Source: Methanoregula sp. UBA247
GTDB taxonomy: Archaea; Halobacteriota; Methanomicrobia; Methanomicrobiales; Methanospirillaceae
Assembly (NCBI GenBank): GCA_002495055.1
Contig: DADR01000062.1
Coordinates: 1 to 54,378, forward strand
Direction of reading: 5' to 3'
DNA length: 54,378 nt
The stretch's first letter is position 1, and each line of letters opens with the position of its first letter. Positions 1 through 10,116 of this stretch are shown here, piece after piece. The notes under the pieces are model-generated. The model saw nothing but the letters and a program-made list of their open reading frames with translations. It was not told where the DNA came from and did not search any database. Position numbers and translations under genes: made by a program.

Positions 1-19
1 TTCATTTCTTTATTTTCAT

Positions 20-100
20 GGGAAACCCTCTAAAAAAGAGGGGGTCAAGGGGATGCTCCCCTTGGGTTGCCTCCCCCACTGGGGGAGAGAGGGGGTCACC
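20..100. repeat. Cluster of three short hairpins with a direct repeat
   Basis: Three perfect inverted repeats follow one another: 26-31 with 37-42 (6 bp, A-rich loop), 46-53 with 57-64 (8 bp, 3-nt loop) and 71-77 with 81-87 (7 bp, 3-nt loop). The string AGAGGGGGTCA near 37-47 recurs in nearly the same form at 88-98. The block lies downstream of the RCC1-like gene, which ends at 240, and the bases from 101 to 239 are AT-rich with no convincing gene. The compact G/C-rich structure in an AT-rich gap resembles a small dispersed repeat or a structured 3' end. Copy number elsewhere in the genome cannot be seen from here. Confidence 0.5.
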
Positions 101-239
101 CTCCAAACAGTTGATAAGAAGAAACGAATCCCTGGAAAATAGGATTTCAACAGAGCCATAAAATGCTTTTTTTTAAATAATACACGATTGATTATGAGTA
201 AACTAAAAAAAAAATAAGATTGAATCCCATTTACAGAAT

Positions 240-2024
240 TCATCCACTCCAATCCGGGATTACCGTCTGACCCCATGCAACCACCGTTCCGTCTTTTTTC
301 AGGGCAATGCTTTGAAAGCTTCCCGCCGCGATGGCAACAACGTCATGCAAATTTTCCGGGACATTGCATTCACCTTTTTTATTGATTCCCCATGCCACAA
401 CAGTCCCGTCTCGTTTTAGGGCAAGACTATGACCCTCCCCGGCTGCGATTGCCGTAACGCCAGATAATCCCTGGGGAATATCTGTTTGCCCCACGGCGTT
501 ATTGCCCCACCCGATAACCGTCCCGTCGTTTTTCAGGGCCAGGGCATGTCCAAGTCCTGCTGAGACCGCAACAACACCGGAAAGATTTTCCGGAACATCA
601 GTCTGTCCGGATCCATTATATCCCCAAGCCATGACAGTACCATCAGATTTCAACGCGAGGGTATATCCTCCACCGTCAGAAGAAATATCGATCACGTTGT
701 CCAACCGTTGCGGAATATCAAAGGTGGTCAGATTGCAGCTCAAAAAAACAATGTTCCTGTTCTTGTTCAGTGCATACAAGGCATTTTGTCCACCGAAAAG
801 TGATAAGTGCGGATGAGGGATTGGTTTTACCGGGAACGGACCATACTCCAGGTTACCCCATCCGTAGATGCTGGCGTTATTCATAAGAATGAAATTACGG
901 AAATCTTCGGAATATATCCCGGTCACATTCCTGATACCCTCCGGCTCATGACCATACAGGCAACATAAAGAATCCAACCCAACACCCCAGGTTACGATTG
1001 TTCCATCTTCCCTCAGAACAATATTATGATCGATTCCGGAAGAGATCGATGTGACATTGCGGAGTTTGCCTGGTGTGAATAACTGACCAAATTTGTTCTT
1101 TCCCCCCCATGCGACGATCGTGCCATCATTCTTAAGGGCGAGATCGAATTCAGACCCTGCCGAAATCGCCGCAACATCGGTGAGACCTGTTGATTGCAGG
1201 GAATAATCGGTCCAAGTGACAACTGTCCCATCCTGTTTCAGGGCAAGACTGTGATCAACTCCGGCGGATACTGCCCGAATATCCGTGAAATTTTCTACAA
1301 TATGGATTGGGATAACCTGACCCGCATTTTCGCTATCCATGTCTGGAATCCTGAAAGCCACAACGGTCCCATCCCTTCTAAGCGCGATATAGCGCTCCCA
1401 TTGGTTGGATATGGCGATAATATTTGAAAGATCTGGCAGAGAAGGAGATTGGAGATCATCATTAACAAACCATGTAACCACCGTTCCGTCTTTTTTCAGT
1501 CCGAGGTTGCCGGAGATACTGGTGAGAGCGGACTGGTTTTCAATTATTGCCAGCTGTGCGTCCGACACGGGTTTTGATGGCTCATAGGGGTACGGTGACC
1601 ATGCCACTAAGGTACCATCATCTTTGAGGGCAAGATCCCAGAATCGTGCTCTGGTGATTTCAACGACTCCTGTTAAATTTGAGGGGATTTTGTTTCCGTA
1701 TACTCGCCCGATTGTGGTAGCTTTCCCATCTTTTTTTATTACAAAATTCGGATATGAAATTGATTTTGCATTCGTAATGTTTTGAGCGTCATTGCAAAAA
1801 CCCTGATCGTTATGCCCCCAACACACAACTCTTCCGTCTGATCTTAGTGCCAGTCCGGTCGAGCCTAGGGAGAATATAGAAGTAAATCGGGGGCTGCTAT
1901 TATTCGAAGAATTGGTTGATGGTTGGGACTGAAACACGCAACCTCCCATGAATACCAGTAACAAGACCAGAATACTGGTGATAAATAATTTCGTTTTTGT
2001 GGATTCGCGGAACATCTCACTCAT
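240..2024 (-). CDS. Secreted lipoprotein with 14 RCC1-like propeller repeats
   Basis: The 594-residue protein is predicted to sit on the outside of the cell membrane. The N terminus has a basic stretch, a hydrophobic core at about 12-26 and the lipobox MGGC with Cys29, followed by a Ser/Asn/Thr-rich linker. The rest is a run of about 14 repeats of roughly 40 residues, each centred on a variant of LALKxDGTVVAWG, often followed by NxxGQxxVP. This is the RCC1/BNR-type beta-propeller signature. Fourteen units would fill two seven-bladed propellers (inference). Repeats 2, 9 and 10 are degenerate. The first Met is chosen because GGTGA lies about 9 nt upstream. A catalytic role is not visible; ligand or surface binding is the usual guess for archaeal members. 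It runs codirectionally with the next lipoprotein gene but is separated from it by 208 bp of AT-rich DNA. Confidence 0.85.
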   Translation of the reverse strand: MSEMFRESTKTKLFITSILVLLLVFMGGCVFQSQPSTNSSNNSSPRFTSIFSLGSTGLALRSDGRVVCWGHNDQGFCNDAQNITNAKSISYPNFVIKKDGKATTIGRVYGNKIPSNLTGVVEITRARFWDLALKDDGTLVAWSPYPYEPSKPVSDAQLAIIENQSALTSISGNLGLKKDGTVVTWFVNDDLQSPSLPDLSNIIAISNQWERYIALRRDGTVVAFRIPDMDSENAGQVIPIHIVENFTDIRAVSAGVDHSLALKQDGTVVTWTDYSLQSTGLTDVAAISAGSEFDLALKNDGTIVAWGGKNKFGQLFTPGKLRNVTSISSGIDHNIVLREDGTIVTWGVGLDSLCCLYGHEPEGIRNVTGIYSEDFRNFILMNNASIYGWGNLEYGPFPVKPIPHPHLSLFGGQNALYALNKNRNIVFLSCNLTTFDIPQRLDNVIDISSDGGGYTLALKSDGTVMAWGYNGSGQTDVPENLSGVVAVSAGLGHALALKNDGTVIGWGNNAVGQTDIPQGLSGVTAIAAGEGHSLALKRDGTVVAWGINKKGECNVPENLHDVVAIAAGSFQSIALKKDGTVVAWGQTVIPDWSG

Positions 2025-2232
2025 TTTCTCTCACCAAGAAAGTTCAACTGTTAAATCTTCTGACGGCATTTCTATTCATTCTTATGTTAATGGAGTCATA
2101 AGATGGACTTTTGTTTCGAGATATTTTATCTAAAATAATTACTTCGTCGAAAAATTCAAATTCTAGATTTTTTATTTAATTAATTTCGACACTCCGCAAG
2201 TTTTTTAAAAAAAAGTGGATGCCAATTCCCGA

Positions 2233-2799
2233 TCAGAGCCGGGTTATTTTTACCGGTACGCGGAAGATATTATCATTAACACCGGATTCCTTCCGGTCAT
2301 CGGCACACAGGTAGTATTTGCCCTGGTTTTTTATCGTGATGGTCTTTTCCTGGGGGATAGTGATGTCATTGAGCTGGATAAGGGGAGCGATCCCATTATA
2401 AACCCAGGTCTTCTTTATTGCATCCCATTCCGGCCTGACCGTCTGGATCTTATCATAGTCATCGACCTTAAGGAGCAGGAGATTCACATTCACTGTCCCC
2501 GGTGATGTGACCCGGATGGTATATTTCTGATCGGGATACAGGTAATCCACACCGAGTACCGTATGGAGGGCAATACAGTAATAGTCATTATAGTGGATGT
2601 CAATGGTGGTTTCAAGCCCGGCACTTTTCGCTGCCTGCAGGGCAGATGTTGCCTGCGTCACCGGGGGAGTAACCGGAACTGTTGTGGTTGCCGTGACGGT
2701 TGGTGTCGTGATGATGTTCGGTGTCGTAGTACACGCCGATACACAGGCCAGCAGGATTACCAGTACTGCAAAACAGAGAGAATATCGTTGGAATCTCAT
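2233..2799 (-). CDS. Small Thr-rich lipoprotein of unknown function
   Basis: The product has 188 residues. It begins MRFQRYSLCFAVLVILLACVS, a signal peptide with a likely lipobox ending at the Cys of VSAC near residue 22. A Thr/Val/Pro-rich linker follows, then a globular domain of about 130 residues with no recognised family. The frame stays open upstream to 2883, but the start at 2799 is preferred because the signal peptide begins there and a TATA box lies 22-31 nt upstream. That spacing implies a leaderless transcript. The linker of repeated Thr-Pro-Val is typical of methanogen surface lipoproteins. I do not recognise the C-terminal domain. Confidence 0.75.
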   Translation of the reverse strand: MRFQRYSLCFAVLVILLACVSACTTTPNIITTPTVTATTTVPVTPPVTQATSALQAAKSAGLETTIDIHYNDYYCIALHTVLGVDYLYPDQKYTIRVTSPGTVNVNLLLLKVDDYDKIQTVRPEWDAIKKTWVYNGIAPLIQLNDITIPQEKTITIKNQGKYYLCADDRKESGVNDNIFRVPVKITRL

Positions 2800-2820
2800 G
2801 ATGTTGAATTCAAAAGAAAC

Positions 2821-2830
2821 ATTTATATTT
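2821..2830 (-). promoter_or_regulatory. TATA box of the small lipoprotein gene
   Basis: On the minus strand the sequence AAATATAAAT lies 22-31 nt before the ATG at 2799. In archaea the TATA box sits about 26 nt before transcription starts, so the transcript should begin at or within a few bases of the start codon. Confidence 0.5.
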
Positions 2831-2979
2831 GTTACGATTCCGATCCGCTCTGAATTTTCATTGTACTGTGCTTCTGCCACCACGGAATAATCGCAGCAGG
2901 TGAAAAACTACTTTGTCCACCAGCGCCAATATTCCCTTACGCACATTTCTGCGTCCCATAAGGATACAAGAGGGGTTTT

Positions 2980-5900
2980 GTGAAGGAAGTCACCGCTAAC
3001 TTCAATGCACAGTCAATCGAGCATGAGGTACAGGAACACTGGCGCACCAATGACACATATAAGACGGTAAAACAGCACCGCAGTGCAGGGAAACCGTTCT
3101 TTTTTGTTGACGGGCCACCCTATACAACGGGGACCATTCACCTTGGTACAGCATGGAACAAGATCTTAAAAGACAGCCTTCTGCGGTACCATAGGATGAA
3201 CGGCTGGAATGTTATTGACCGTGCAGGCTATGATATGCACGGGTTGCCAATTGAAGTAAAGGTAGAGCAGGCACTCGGATTCGTGTCAAAAAAGGATATC
3301 GAGAAGTATGGTATCCGGAAGTTCATCGAGCAGTGCCGGGAGTTTGCAATCAGGAACAAACTCCTGATGGATGACCAGTTCGCCAGCCTCGGTGTCTGGC
3401 TGGACTTCCCGGGAGCCTACCAGACAGTTATGCCAGAATACATTGAGGCGGCATGGTGGACACTCGCACGGGCGGAGGAAAAGGGCATGCTCGAACGCGG
3501 GTACCGTGTTGTGAACTGGTGTCCACGGTGCGAGACCGCAATTGCAGACGCTGAAGTGGAATACTGGGACGAGGACGACCCCTCGGTCTTCGTCAAGTTT
3601 CCCCTCAAAGGTAAGAAAAACGAGTTTCTTTTGATCTGGACTACGACTCCGTGGACGCTGCCGGCAAACGTTGCTGTCGCGGTTGCCAGGGATTTCGAGT
3701 ATGCAAAAGTACTTGCCAAAAAAGACGAGAAGGAGACGATTCTCTGGATCGCCGAACCCCTGGTTAAAGCAGTGCTCAAGAAGGGACGCTGTAAGGACTA
3801 TTCCATTCTGGAGTTAAAGACGGGTGCCGATCTCGCAGGTTGGAGATATGAATCTCCCCTCGCATCCTGTGTGCCGCTCCAGTGCGGGATCGATCACAAG
3901 GTTGTCATTGCAGATTTCGTTGCGCTCGAGAATACCGGTATGGTACACATCGCGCCCGGCCATGGCTGGGACGACTTCGTGCTCGGAACAAAAGAAGGAC
4001 TTGCTGTAGTCTGCCCGGTGGATGGTGCTGGTAAATTCAAAGAGGAGGCCGGGATCTTTGCCGGCCAGTATGTGCGGGATTCCAACGAGAACGTTCTGGT
4101 GGCGCTCGGCGATCACCTGTTTGCAAAGGAGACGGTCACCCACCGCTATGGCCACTGCTGGCGTTGCAAGACGCCGATCATATTCCGGGCTACATCACAG
4201 TGGTTCTTAAAGATCTCCGAGATGCGGGACCTGATGCTCGCAGAAGTGGCAAAAGTCACCTGGTATCCCGAATGGGCGGGAAGCGCCCGGTTCTATGACT
4301 GGATCAAGGAAGCCCGCGACTGGTGCATCTCGCGCCAGCGCTACTGGGGTATACCGATACCCGTCTGGGTCTGCCCGAAATGCAATGCCTATCGGGTTAT
4401 AGGCACCATCCGAGAGCTCGAAGAACGCAGCGGCAGGCCGCTTGCGGATCCACACCGCCCCTTCGTGGATGATGTCACGATCCCGTGCAGTTGCGGGGGC
4501 ACGATGAAACGGGTCGAAGACATCTTTGATGTCTGGTTCGACTCGGCTGTTGCGTCGTGGGCTACAGTCGGGTTCCCGGGTAAAACACAGGACTTCGAGA
4601 GCCTCTGGCCTGCCGATTTCATTACCGAAGGACAGGACCAGACCCGGGGATGGTTCTACTCCCAGCTGGGTGCCAGTACGATTGCGTTCGGCAAAGCACC
4701 CTACAGGAGTGTCTGTATGCATGGCTTTGCACTCGATGCTGAGGGCAAGAAGATGTCAAAAAGCCTCGGCAATGTCGTGACACCCGAGGAGGTTATCGCA
4801 AAAGTCGGTGTCGACGTGCTCAGGCTTTACGTGCTTTCTTCGTCAGCTCCCTGGGACGATCTCAAATTTAACTGGGACGGGGTAGGCACCACCAACCGTG
4901 CAGTGAACATCCTCTGGAACGTATACCGGTTCCCGCTCCCGTACATGATTCTCGACACCTTCGAACCGTCAAACAGCAATGGTGTCTGGGACGGGGCATA
5001 CATCAGGGCACATCTCAGTCATATGCCGGACGAGGATCGTTTTATCGTGTCCCGTATAAACTCTGTAGCGGCTATTGTCGATGGTGCGGTGAAGGAATGC
5101 CAGCTTCACCGGGCAACCCGCGAACTGGTGAATTTCATCTTGGAAGACCTTTCCCGTTGGTACGTTCAGCTCGTCCGTCCCCGCATGTGGTCGGAAGGAG
5201 ACTCGGATGACAAGCGCCATGCGTACGAGACGATTTACTACGTCATGCGCAGACTCACTTCGTTGCTTGCACCTTTCTGCCCTCATCTCACCGAGGAGAT
5301 CTACCGGAACCTCAGGTGCGGGAATGATCCTGCAAGCGTTCACCTGCTGGACTGGTATGCCGGGGATGAGACACTTGTTGACGCATCCCTTGAACGTGCC
5401 GTTGATATCGTCAGATCGTTTGACGATGCCTGTGCAAATGCCCGTCAGGCAGGTAAGCGGAAACTTCGCTGGCCGGTATCAGAAGTGGTCGTGGTGACGG
5501 ACTCCGGGATGGTAAAAGACGCAATCGAACGGTTGAATGCAGTCTGCATGGACAGGGCGAACGCCCGCAAGGTCCGCGTTGTAACGGGCAGGTGGGAACG
5601 GATCGGGTGGCATGCAGAACCGGTGATGAAAGCATTGGGTAAGGGGTTCGGTAAGGATTCCTTCAAGGTAAAAGGCCTCATTGAGGCAGCGGATGGCGAT
5701 CTTCTCAAGGTCGAGACCGATGCCGGGAGGACGGTACGACTCGGTGAGGGGGATGCCCTGTTCGAGATTGGGGCACAGCACGTCACCTTCGTCGAAAAAC
5801 TTCCCGTTGAGGTATTTTCCGCTCCCATGGAAAACGCAATGGTGTATGTAGATGTCAGACTCGACAACGATCTCGAGAAAGTGGGGTATGAGCGGGAGGT

Positions 5901-6189
5901 CATTCGCCGGATCCAGGAAATGCGAAAACAACTTGACCTTGTCGTGAGCGAGTTCATCTCAGTAGAAGTGTTGATCAATAACGTGAGAGTTTTCCAGCTC
6001 CTGAATAATAACAGCGGGCACAGGATAGCAGGAGAGGTACTGGCTGAAGTACCGGGCAAGGGGGTCCTGTTCACCTTCCTCAAACCGGGCGATACTATCA
6101 GGCCTCACGATTCAGTTAAGGATTGGGAAATTGAAGGGGTCAATGAGACCGTCGGTATGACGATAGGGATCTCACGCGTTCCGGAATAA
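2980..6189 (+). CDS. ileS: Isoleucyl-tRNA synthetase
   Basis: The enzyme charges tRNA-Ile with isoleucine in the cytoplasm, using ATP, and edits misactivated valine. At 1069 residues it has the normal length for archaeal IleRS. The class I signatures are present: the HIGH-like HLGT at 54-57 and KMSKS at 591-595. The CP1 editing insertion lies between them. Zinc-type cysteine pairs are visible in HCWRCKTP and in CPKC...CSCGG. An anticodon-binding helical domain and a long C-terminal extension follow. Translation starts at a GTG with GAGGGG about 5 nt upstream; no ATG fits. The gene stands alone, divergent from the small lipoprotein and convergent with the kinase at 6382. Confidence 0.97.
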   Translation: MKEVTANFNAQSIEHEVQEHWRTNDTYKTVKQHRSAGKPFFFVDGPPYTTGTIHLGTAWNKILKDSLLRYHRMNGWNVIDRAGYDMHGLPIEVKVEQALGFVSKKDIEKYGIRKFIEQCREFAIRNKLLMDDQFASLGVWLDFPGAYQTVMPEYIEAAWWTLARAEEKGMLERGYRVVNWCPRCETAIADAEVEYWDEDDPSVFVKFPLKGKKNEFLLIWTTTPWTLPANVAVAVARDFEYAKVLAKKDEKETILWIAEPLVKAVLKKGRCKDYSILELKTGADLAGWRYESPLASCVPLQCGIDHKVVIADFVALENTGMVHIAPGHGWDDFVLGTKEGLAVVCPVDGAGKFKEEAGIFAGQYVRDSNENVLVALGDHLFAKETVTHRYGHCWRCKTPIIFRATSQWFLKISEMRDLMLAEVAKVTWYPEWAGSARFYDWIKEARDWCISRQRYWGIPIPVWVCPKCNAYRVIGTIRELEERSGRPLADPHRPFVDDVTIPCSCGGTMKRVEDIFDVWFDSAVASWATVGFPGKTQDFESLWPADFITEGQDQTRGWFYSQLGASTIAFGKAPYRSVCMHGFALDAEGKKMSKSLGNVVTPEEVIAKVGVDVLRLYVLSSSAPWDDLKFNWDGVGTTNRAVNILWNVYRFPLPYMILDTFEPSNSNGVWDGAYIRAHLSHMPDEDRFIVSRINSVAAIVDGAVKECQLHRATRELVNFILEDLSRWYVQLVRPRMWSEGDSDDKRHAYETIYYVMRRLTSLLAPFCPHLTEEIYRNLRCGNDPASVHLLDWYAGDETLVDASLERAVDIVRSFDDACANARQAGKRKLRWPVSEVVVVTDSGMVKDAIERLNAVCMDRANARKVRVVTGRWERIGWHAEPVMKALGKGFGKDSFKVKGLIEAADGDLLKVETDAGRTVRLGEGDALFEIGAQHVTFVEKLPVEVFSAPMENAMVYVDVRLDNDLEKVGYEREVIRRIQEMRKQLDLVVSEFISVEVLINNVRVFQLLNNNSGHRIAGEVLAEVPGKGVLFTFLKPGDTIRPHDSVKDWEIEGVNETVGMTIGISRVPE

Positions 6190-6357
6190 TTACGTGATGA
6201 TCCTGAAATACTATTATGCTAGCAGGAAGCGGAATGCGAGATTCTGCTCATCCTTCACTACTATTGATTTATGGAAACATCTCCGTCTTTGCCATTGGCA
6301 ATAACCGGAATTTTTGCGATTCGTTGCACCTTTTTTATCGCAGTGATTTAAAAAAAC

Positions 6358-6383
6358 AAACGGGTAATAAAATCCCGTTTTTT
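6358..6383. terminator. Bidirectional hairpin terminator between ileS and kinase 1
   Basis: AAACGGG at 6358-6364 pairs with CCCGTTT at 6374-6380, with a 9-nt A/T loop. The plus strand continues with more T, and the minus strand runs into a T tract (A run at 6350-6356). The stop codon of the minus-strand kinase is at 6382-6384. A plain T6 tract at 6331-6336 may also end ileS transcripts. Confidence 0.6.
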
Positions 6384-9300
6384 ACGTGATACCCGCGAAG
6401 CGGAATGCACTTTTTGGAACAGTGATCTCAAACCGTGCCCCTGTTCCGTGCATCCCGGTCTCGCTGATGGTGATTCCGGTGATGGCAAGAATCTCCCTTG
6501 CCAAAAAGAGACCAAAACCGGTATTTTTCCCGTAGCCTTTTTCGAAAATCTTCTTTTTTTCAGATGATGGGATCCCAATTCCGTTGTCCTCGACAATGAT
6601 AATAAACCCATCAGGCGCCCGTTCGCAGCGGACGATAATTTCGGTCACCCGTTCCCCGTGACGGATCGCGTTATCAAAAAGGTTGAAAAACACCCGCTCG
6701 AACATCGGATCAGCAAGGATTTCAACATGTTTGCAGGTATTGGAGAATATTACTTCCTGCTTTGCCACTTTTTCGATGGCATCATCAAGCCTGAACCAGT
6801 CTGGAGTGTGGATTCCCAGGTCCTGGTAGGTCTTTGTAAACTCAATCAGTCTGGAGATAGTCAGAGAAGTTGCGTCGATCTTGGCCAACAGATCGGCGAT
6901 AACCGGATCGGGTTTTTTCATGGTGGCGATCCGAATAAAGCCCCGCAGGACCGTGAGCTGGTTTATTACATCATGCCGGGTGATGCTGCTTAAAAGATTG
7001 AGCTTGCGGTTGGCCTCCTGAAGCGCCTGTTCCATGGATTTCCTCTCGGAAATATCCCGAAAAATCCCCTCGGTACCAATGATGCGGCCTTCTTTATCAA
7101 GTATGTACTGGGCATTCATTGACGCCCAGAAGGTCCTGCCATCTTTTCGCCGGGCTTCAGCAGGAAAATCGGTAATTTTTCCATTTTCCTGTAATTGCCG
7201 GAGTATATCTTCCCGCTGTTCAGGACTGTTGTACAAGGACACCGCGGGGATCCCCATCATCTCACCGGGCGAATCATACCCGAAAATTTTAGCCGCTGAA
7301 GGACTGACCATCGTAAGATTTCCCTCCCTGTCAGACTGGAAATAGGCATCCAGCATATTTTTCAGGATATTACGGTGCTCTTCCTCGCTCTCCCGTAAGG
7401 CTTCTTCTGCCCGTTTCCTGTCGGTGACGTCCCGGACATTTGCGAGAATGACCGGTCGATTTTCAAGCTCGATCCGGGTGAGGTAGACCTCTACATCAAA
7501 GAGCGACCCGTCTCTGGGGCGCCGGGCCTGCCAGGGGAAGACATGATCTTTTCCTGCAAGAACTTCGTTCCAGATCTTCTGGGATTCCTCCAGATTCATG
7601 AGGCTTGCAGGTCCGGAAATATCATCAATCGTAAGCCTGAGCGCCTCTTCACGGGTTATCTGGTACATTTTGAGCATTGTGGCATTCGTATCGAGTATCC
7701 GTCCGTTCAGATCACTGATATTGATGGCATCATATGAATGATCAATGAATGTCCGGAACATATCCCGTGCCTGCACGACCTCGCGTTCGGCATGCTTCCA
7801 TCCGGTAATATCCGTATGGGTTCCAAGCATCCGTACCGGTTTTCCTTCCGTATTCCTTCCGGTAATCTTTGCCTTGCTCAGGATCCATTTCCAGTCCCCA
7901 TTCTTTGCCCGGAGCCGGAATTCCATTTCATGACTCTCCCGCGCTCCCTGATGGTACTCATTGACAACAGAGAGAGCCCGTTTTCGGTCATCCGGATGGA
8001 GGAGATCAGTCCAGGTCGAGAACGCAGCAGGAAGATCTCCCGGTGCATAACCGAGCATCGTAAAATACCGCGGGCTGTAATAGACCGACCCCTTTTCCAT
8101 GTTCCAGTCAAACAGTCCGTCATTTGAGGCATCGACTGCGAGATGCAGGCGCTCCTCACTCTCCCGGAGCGCCTCTTCGGTTCTTTTACGTTCGGTGATA
8201 TCTTCGGAGAAGATGATGATGCCCCCGATAACATTGCCGGTGATGAACCACGGGCGCACCTCCCATGCAAGCCATTGGACAGACCCGTCTTCCCGTTCGA
8301 ATCTGTCCTCATCGGCAGACAGGATCTCACCGGCAAGACTGCGGCGGTGAATAGTCTTGAGTTCTTCGGGAATATCAGGGAAGACCACGTAGTGTGAAAG
8401 GCCGAGGATATCCCTTTCCCCGAGATGATAATCCGCCATCCATCGTCGGCTTGCAGCGAGATAGCGCATCTCCCGATCGAACATGGCAAGAGCGGCGGGT
8501 GCCTCCCGGATAAAGAGCCGCAGGCGCTCCTCGCTCTCCCGGAGCGCGAGCTCGGCTTTTATGCGGGTTATAGCACTCCCGAGTTCCTCTCCGATAGTGA
8601 GGAGAATCTCGCGATCGTCAGGATTGATGACCGACCGCTCCAGGCTTGCAACATTGAGAGCACCGATGATATGATCCTGTGAAACGATGGGGATGCTTGC
8701 GATCGCGCGCAATCCTGATACGGCGGCAGCATGAGGGAGAACCGTTTCAAGGTTCTCGAGGATGACCGGCTCTCCCCGGATGAAAAGCTCATCATAGGGT
8801 GCCGTACGGATATCGATGTTATCGACCTCCAGGATGAACTGCGGACTGAGGTTCTGGGTACAGACAAGACGGGCGGTCTTCTCTCCAGGGTCTGCGAAAT
8901 AGATACCACCGGCATCGTACCGGAGGAGATCGAGAGTCAACGAAAGGACAGTACGGGTGTAATCGTCAAGGGTCTGCTGCCGGTTCGATGCCTGGATGAT
9001 CCGGTTGATGATAGACAGGGTGCTTGTCTTTTGTGCCAGCCGCTTTGCATCCAGCTCGCGCTGCGTGATGTCGCGGATGGACTCAATCGCACCGACAATG
9101 TCGCCCTGCTGGTCATACAGCGGGCTGGCCTTACCCATGAGCGTGACGGATGTTCCTTTTGGCCGGGGGATTGATGTATCGGCAATCAGGAGATCTTTTT
9201 CATGAATAATATGCGTATAATTTCTGGCAATGACATCATCCGGTTCGAAGATCAGGTCGATGAGGATCTTCCTCCGTGTTCCATAAAACGGGATCGCATA

Positions 9301-9849
9301 CTCATAGTCCCGTTTTCCCAGCATGTCTGCAGCGGGTATTCCCGTCATTTCCTCAATAGCATGGTTCCATGCGATCACGGTTCCTGACCGGTCTATGGCA
9401 AAAGTAGCATCAGGAAGGAAATTGATAATATCGGCAAGGCGTTTCTCGGAATTGATGAGCGAACGTTCTGCCTGCCGCCGTGCGACTGCCTGGTGGATCT
9501 TGTGCGCCAGCTCAGCAAACTGGGCTTCCGGGTCACCGCCTTTCTGGAGGTAGAAATCCGCACCGTTATTGATTGCATCGATCACGACCTCCTCCCGGCC
9601 TCGTCCGGTGAAAAGGATAAACGGGATGTCACCGAACCGTTCCCTGACCGCTTTTAAAAAAACAATCCCGTCCATCCCCGGCATCTGGTAATCTGAAATG
9701 ATCGCCTCAAATGAGTGATCCTTTAAAAGATCCAATCCCTGCTGTGCAGATGTTTTTATCTCAACGACAAATTCATTGGTTTCTTCCAAAAAGAGTTTTG
9801 CAATTTCAAGGAGGGCTGGTTCATCATCTACATATAAGACTGGATTCAT
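6382..9849 (-). CDS. REC-PAS-GAF-PAS4 hybrid histidine kinase (kinase 1)
   Basis: This 1155-residue protein looks cytoplasmic, as no membrane segment or signal peptide is seen. Order of domains: receiver 1-120 (acidic D8/D9, phospho-Asp D53, T81, K103); PAS about 128-265; GAF about 272-430; four PAS domains to about 940, separated by linkers of the DITERKRxEEALRESE type; then a dimerisation/phosphoacceptor helix with the H-box SITRHDVINQL (H959) and an HATPase with N-box NLFDNAIRHGE and EDNGIGI. The role expected for this family is ATP-dependent autophosphorylation on His and phosphotransfer to an Asp, with PAS/GAF domains sensing small ligands or redox state. The ATG at 9849 has a strong AGGAGAG site. 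No output domain is fused and no regulator gene adjoins. It parallels kinase 2 just upstream. Confidence 0.95.
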   Translation of the reverse strand: MNPVLYVDDEPALLEIAKLFLEETNEFVVEIKTSAQQGLDLLKDHSFEAIISDYQMPGMDGIVFLKAVRERFGDIPFILFTGRGREEVVIDAINNGADFYLQKGGDPEAQFAELAHKIHQAVARRQAERSLINSEKRLADIINFLPDATFAIDRSGTVIAWNHAIEEMTGIPAADMLGKRDYEYAIPFYGTRRKILIDLIFEPDDVIARNYTHIIHEKDLLIADTSIPRPKGTSVTLMGKASPLYDQQGDIVGAIESIRDITQRELDAKRLAQKTSTLSIINRIIQASNRQQTLDDYTRTVLSLTLDLLRYDAGGIYFADPGEKTARLVCTQNLSPQFILEVDNIDIRTAPYDELFIRGEPVILENLETVLPHAAAVSGLRAIASIPIVSQDHIIGALNVASLERSVINPDDREILLTIGEELGSAITRIKAELALRESEERLRLFIREAPAALAMFDREMRYLAASRRWMADYHLGERDILGLSHYVVFPDIPEELKTIHRRSLAGEILSADEDRFEREDGSVQWLAWEVRPWFITGNVIGGIIIFSEDITERKRTEEALRESEERLHLAVDASNDGLFDWNMEKGSVYYSPRYFTMLGYAPGDLPAAFSTWTDLLHPDDRKRALSVVNEYHQGARESHEMEFRLRAKNGDWKWILSKAKITGRNTEGKPVRMLGTHTDITGWKHAEREVVQARDMFRTFIDHSYDAINISDLNGRILDTNATMLKMYQITREEALRLTIDDISGPASLMNLEESQKIWNEVLAGKDHVFPWQARRPRDGSLFDVEVYLTRIELENRPVILANVRDVTDRKRAEEALRESEEEHRNILKNMLDAYFQSDREGNLTMVSPSAAKIFGYDSPGEMMGIPAVSLYNSPEQREDILRQLQENGKITDFPAEARRKDGRTFWASMNAQYILDKEGRIIGTEGIFRDISERKSMEQALQEANRKLNLLSSITRHDVINQLTVLRGFIRIATMKKPDPVIADLLAKIDATSLTISRLIEFTKTYQDLGIHTPDWFRLDDAIEKVAKQEVIFSNTCKHVEILADPMFERVFFNLFDNAIRHGERVTEIIVRCERAPDGFIIIVEDNGIGIPSSEKKKIFEKGYGKNTGFGLFLAREILAITGITISETGMHGTGARFEITVPKSAFRFAGIT

Positions 9850-9851
9850 AA

Positions 9852-9858
9852 CTCTCCT
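9852..9858 (-). promoter_or_regulatory. Ribosome binding site of kinase 1
   Basis: AGGAGAG on the minus strand lies 2 nt before the ATG at 9849, counted from its end. It is the strongest Shine-Dalgarno match seen before any of the four kinases and fixes the start. Confidence 0.6.
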
Positions 9859-10116
9859 TTTATTCGACCGGATACGCTGGTGTTGTAATTATCGATTGAT
9901 AAACAATCTTATTTTATATAAATTTTTTACATTGAACTATGGGGAAATAAACCTGATAGGGATTAAAATCGTGCACCAGACTACCGGGCCACCTTTCTTG
10001 TTTTGTTTCTCATGGTGGAAGTTACGAATAACCGGCCGGTTCTTTCATCGTTAATCCAAGGAATAGTTCCACGGATTGCTGGAATTTCTCAGGGAACAGA
10101 CGAGAAACCGGGAAAA

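Noticed and set aside
502..816. Plus-strand open frames inside the RCC1-like gene, including 502-816
   Set aside because: They are antisense shadows with biased composition caused by the repeats; no signals or family features support them.
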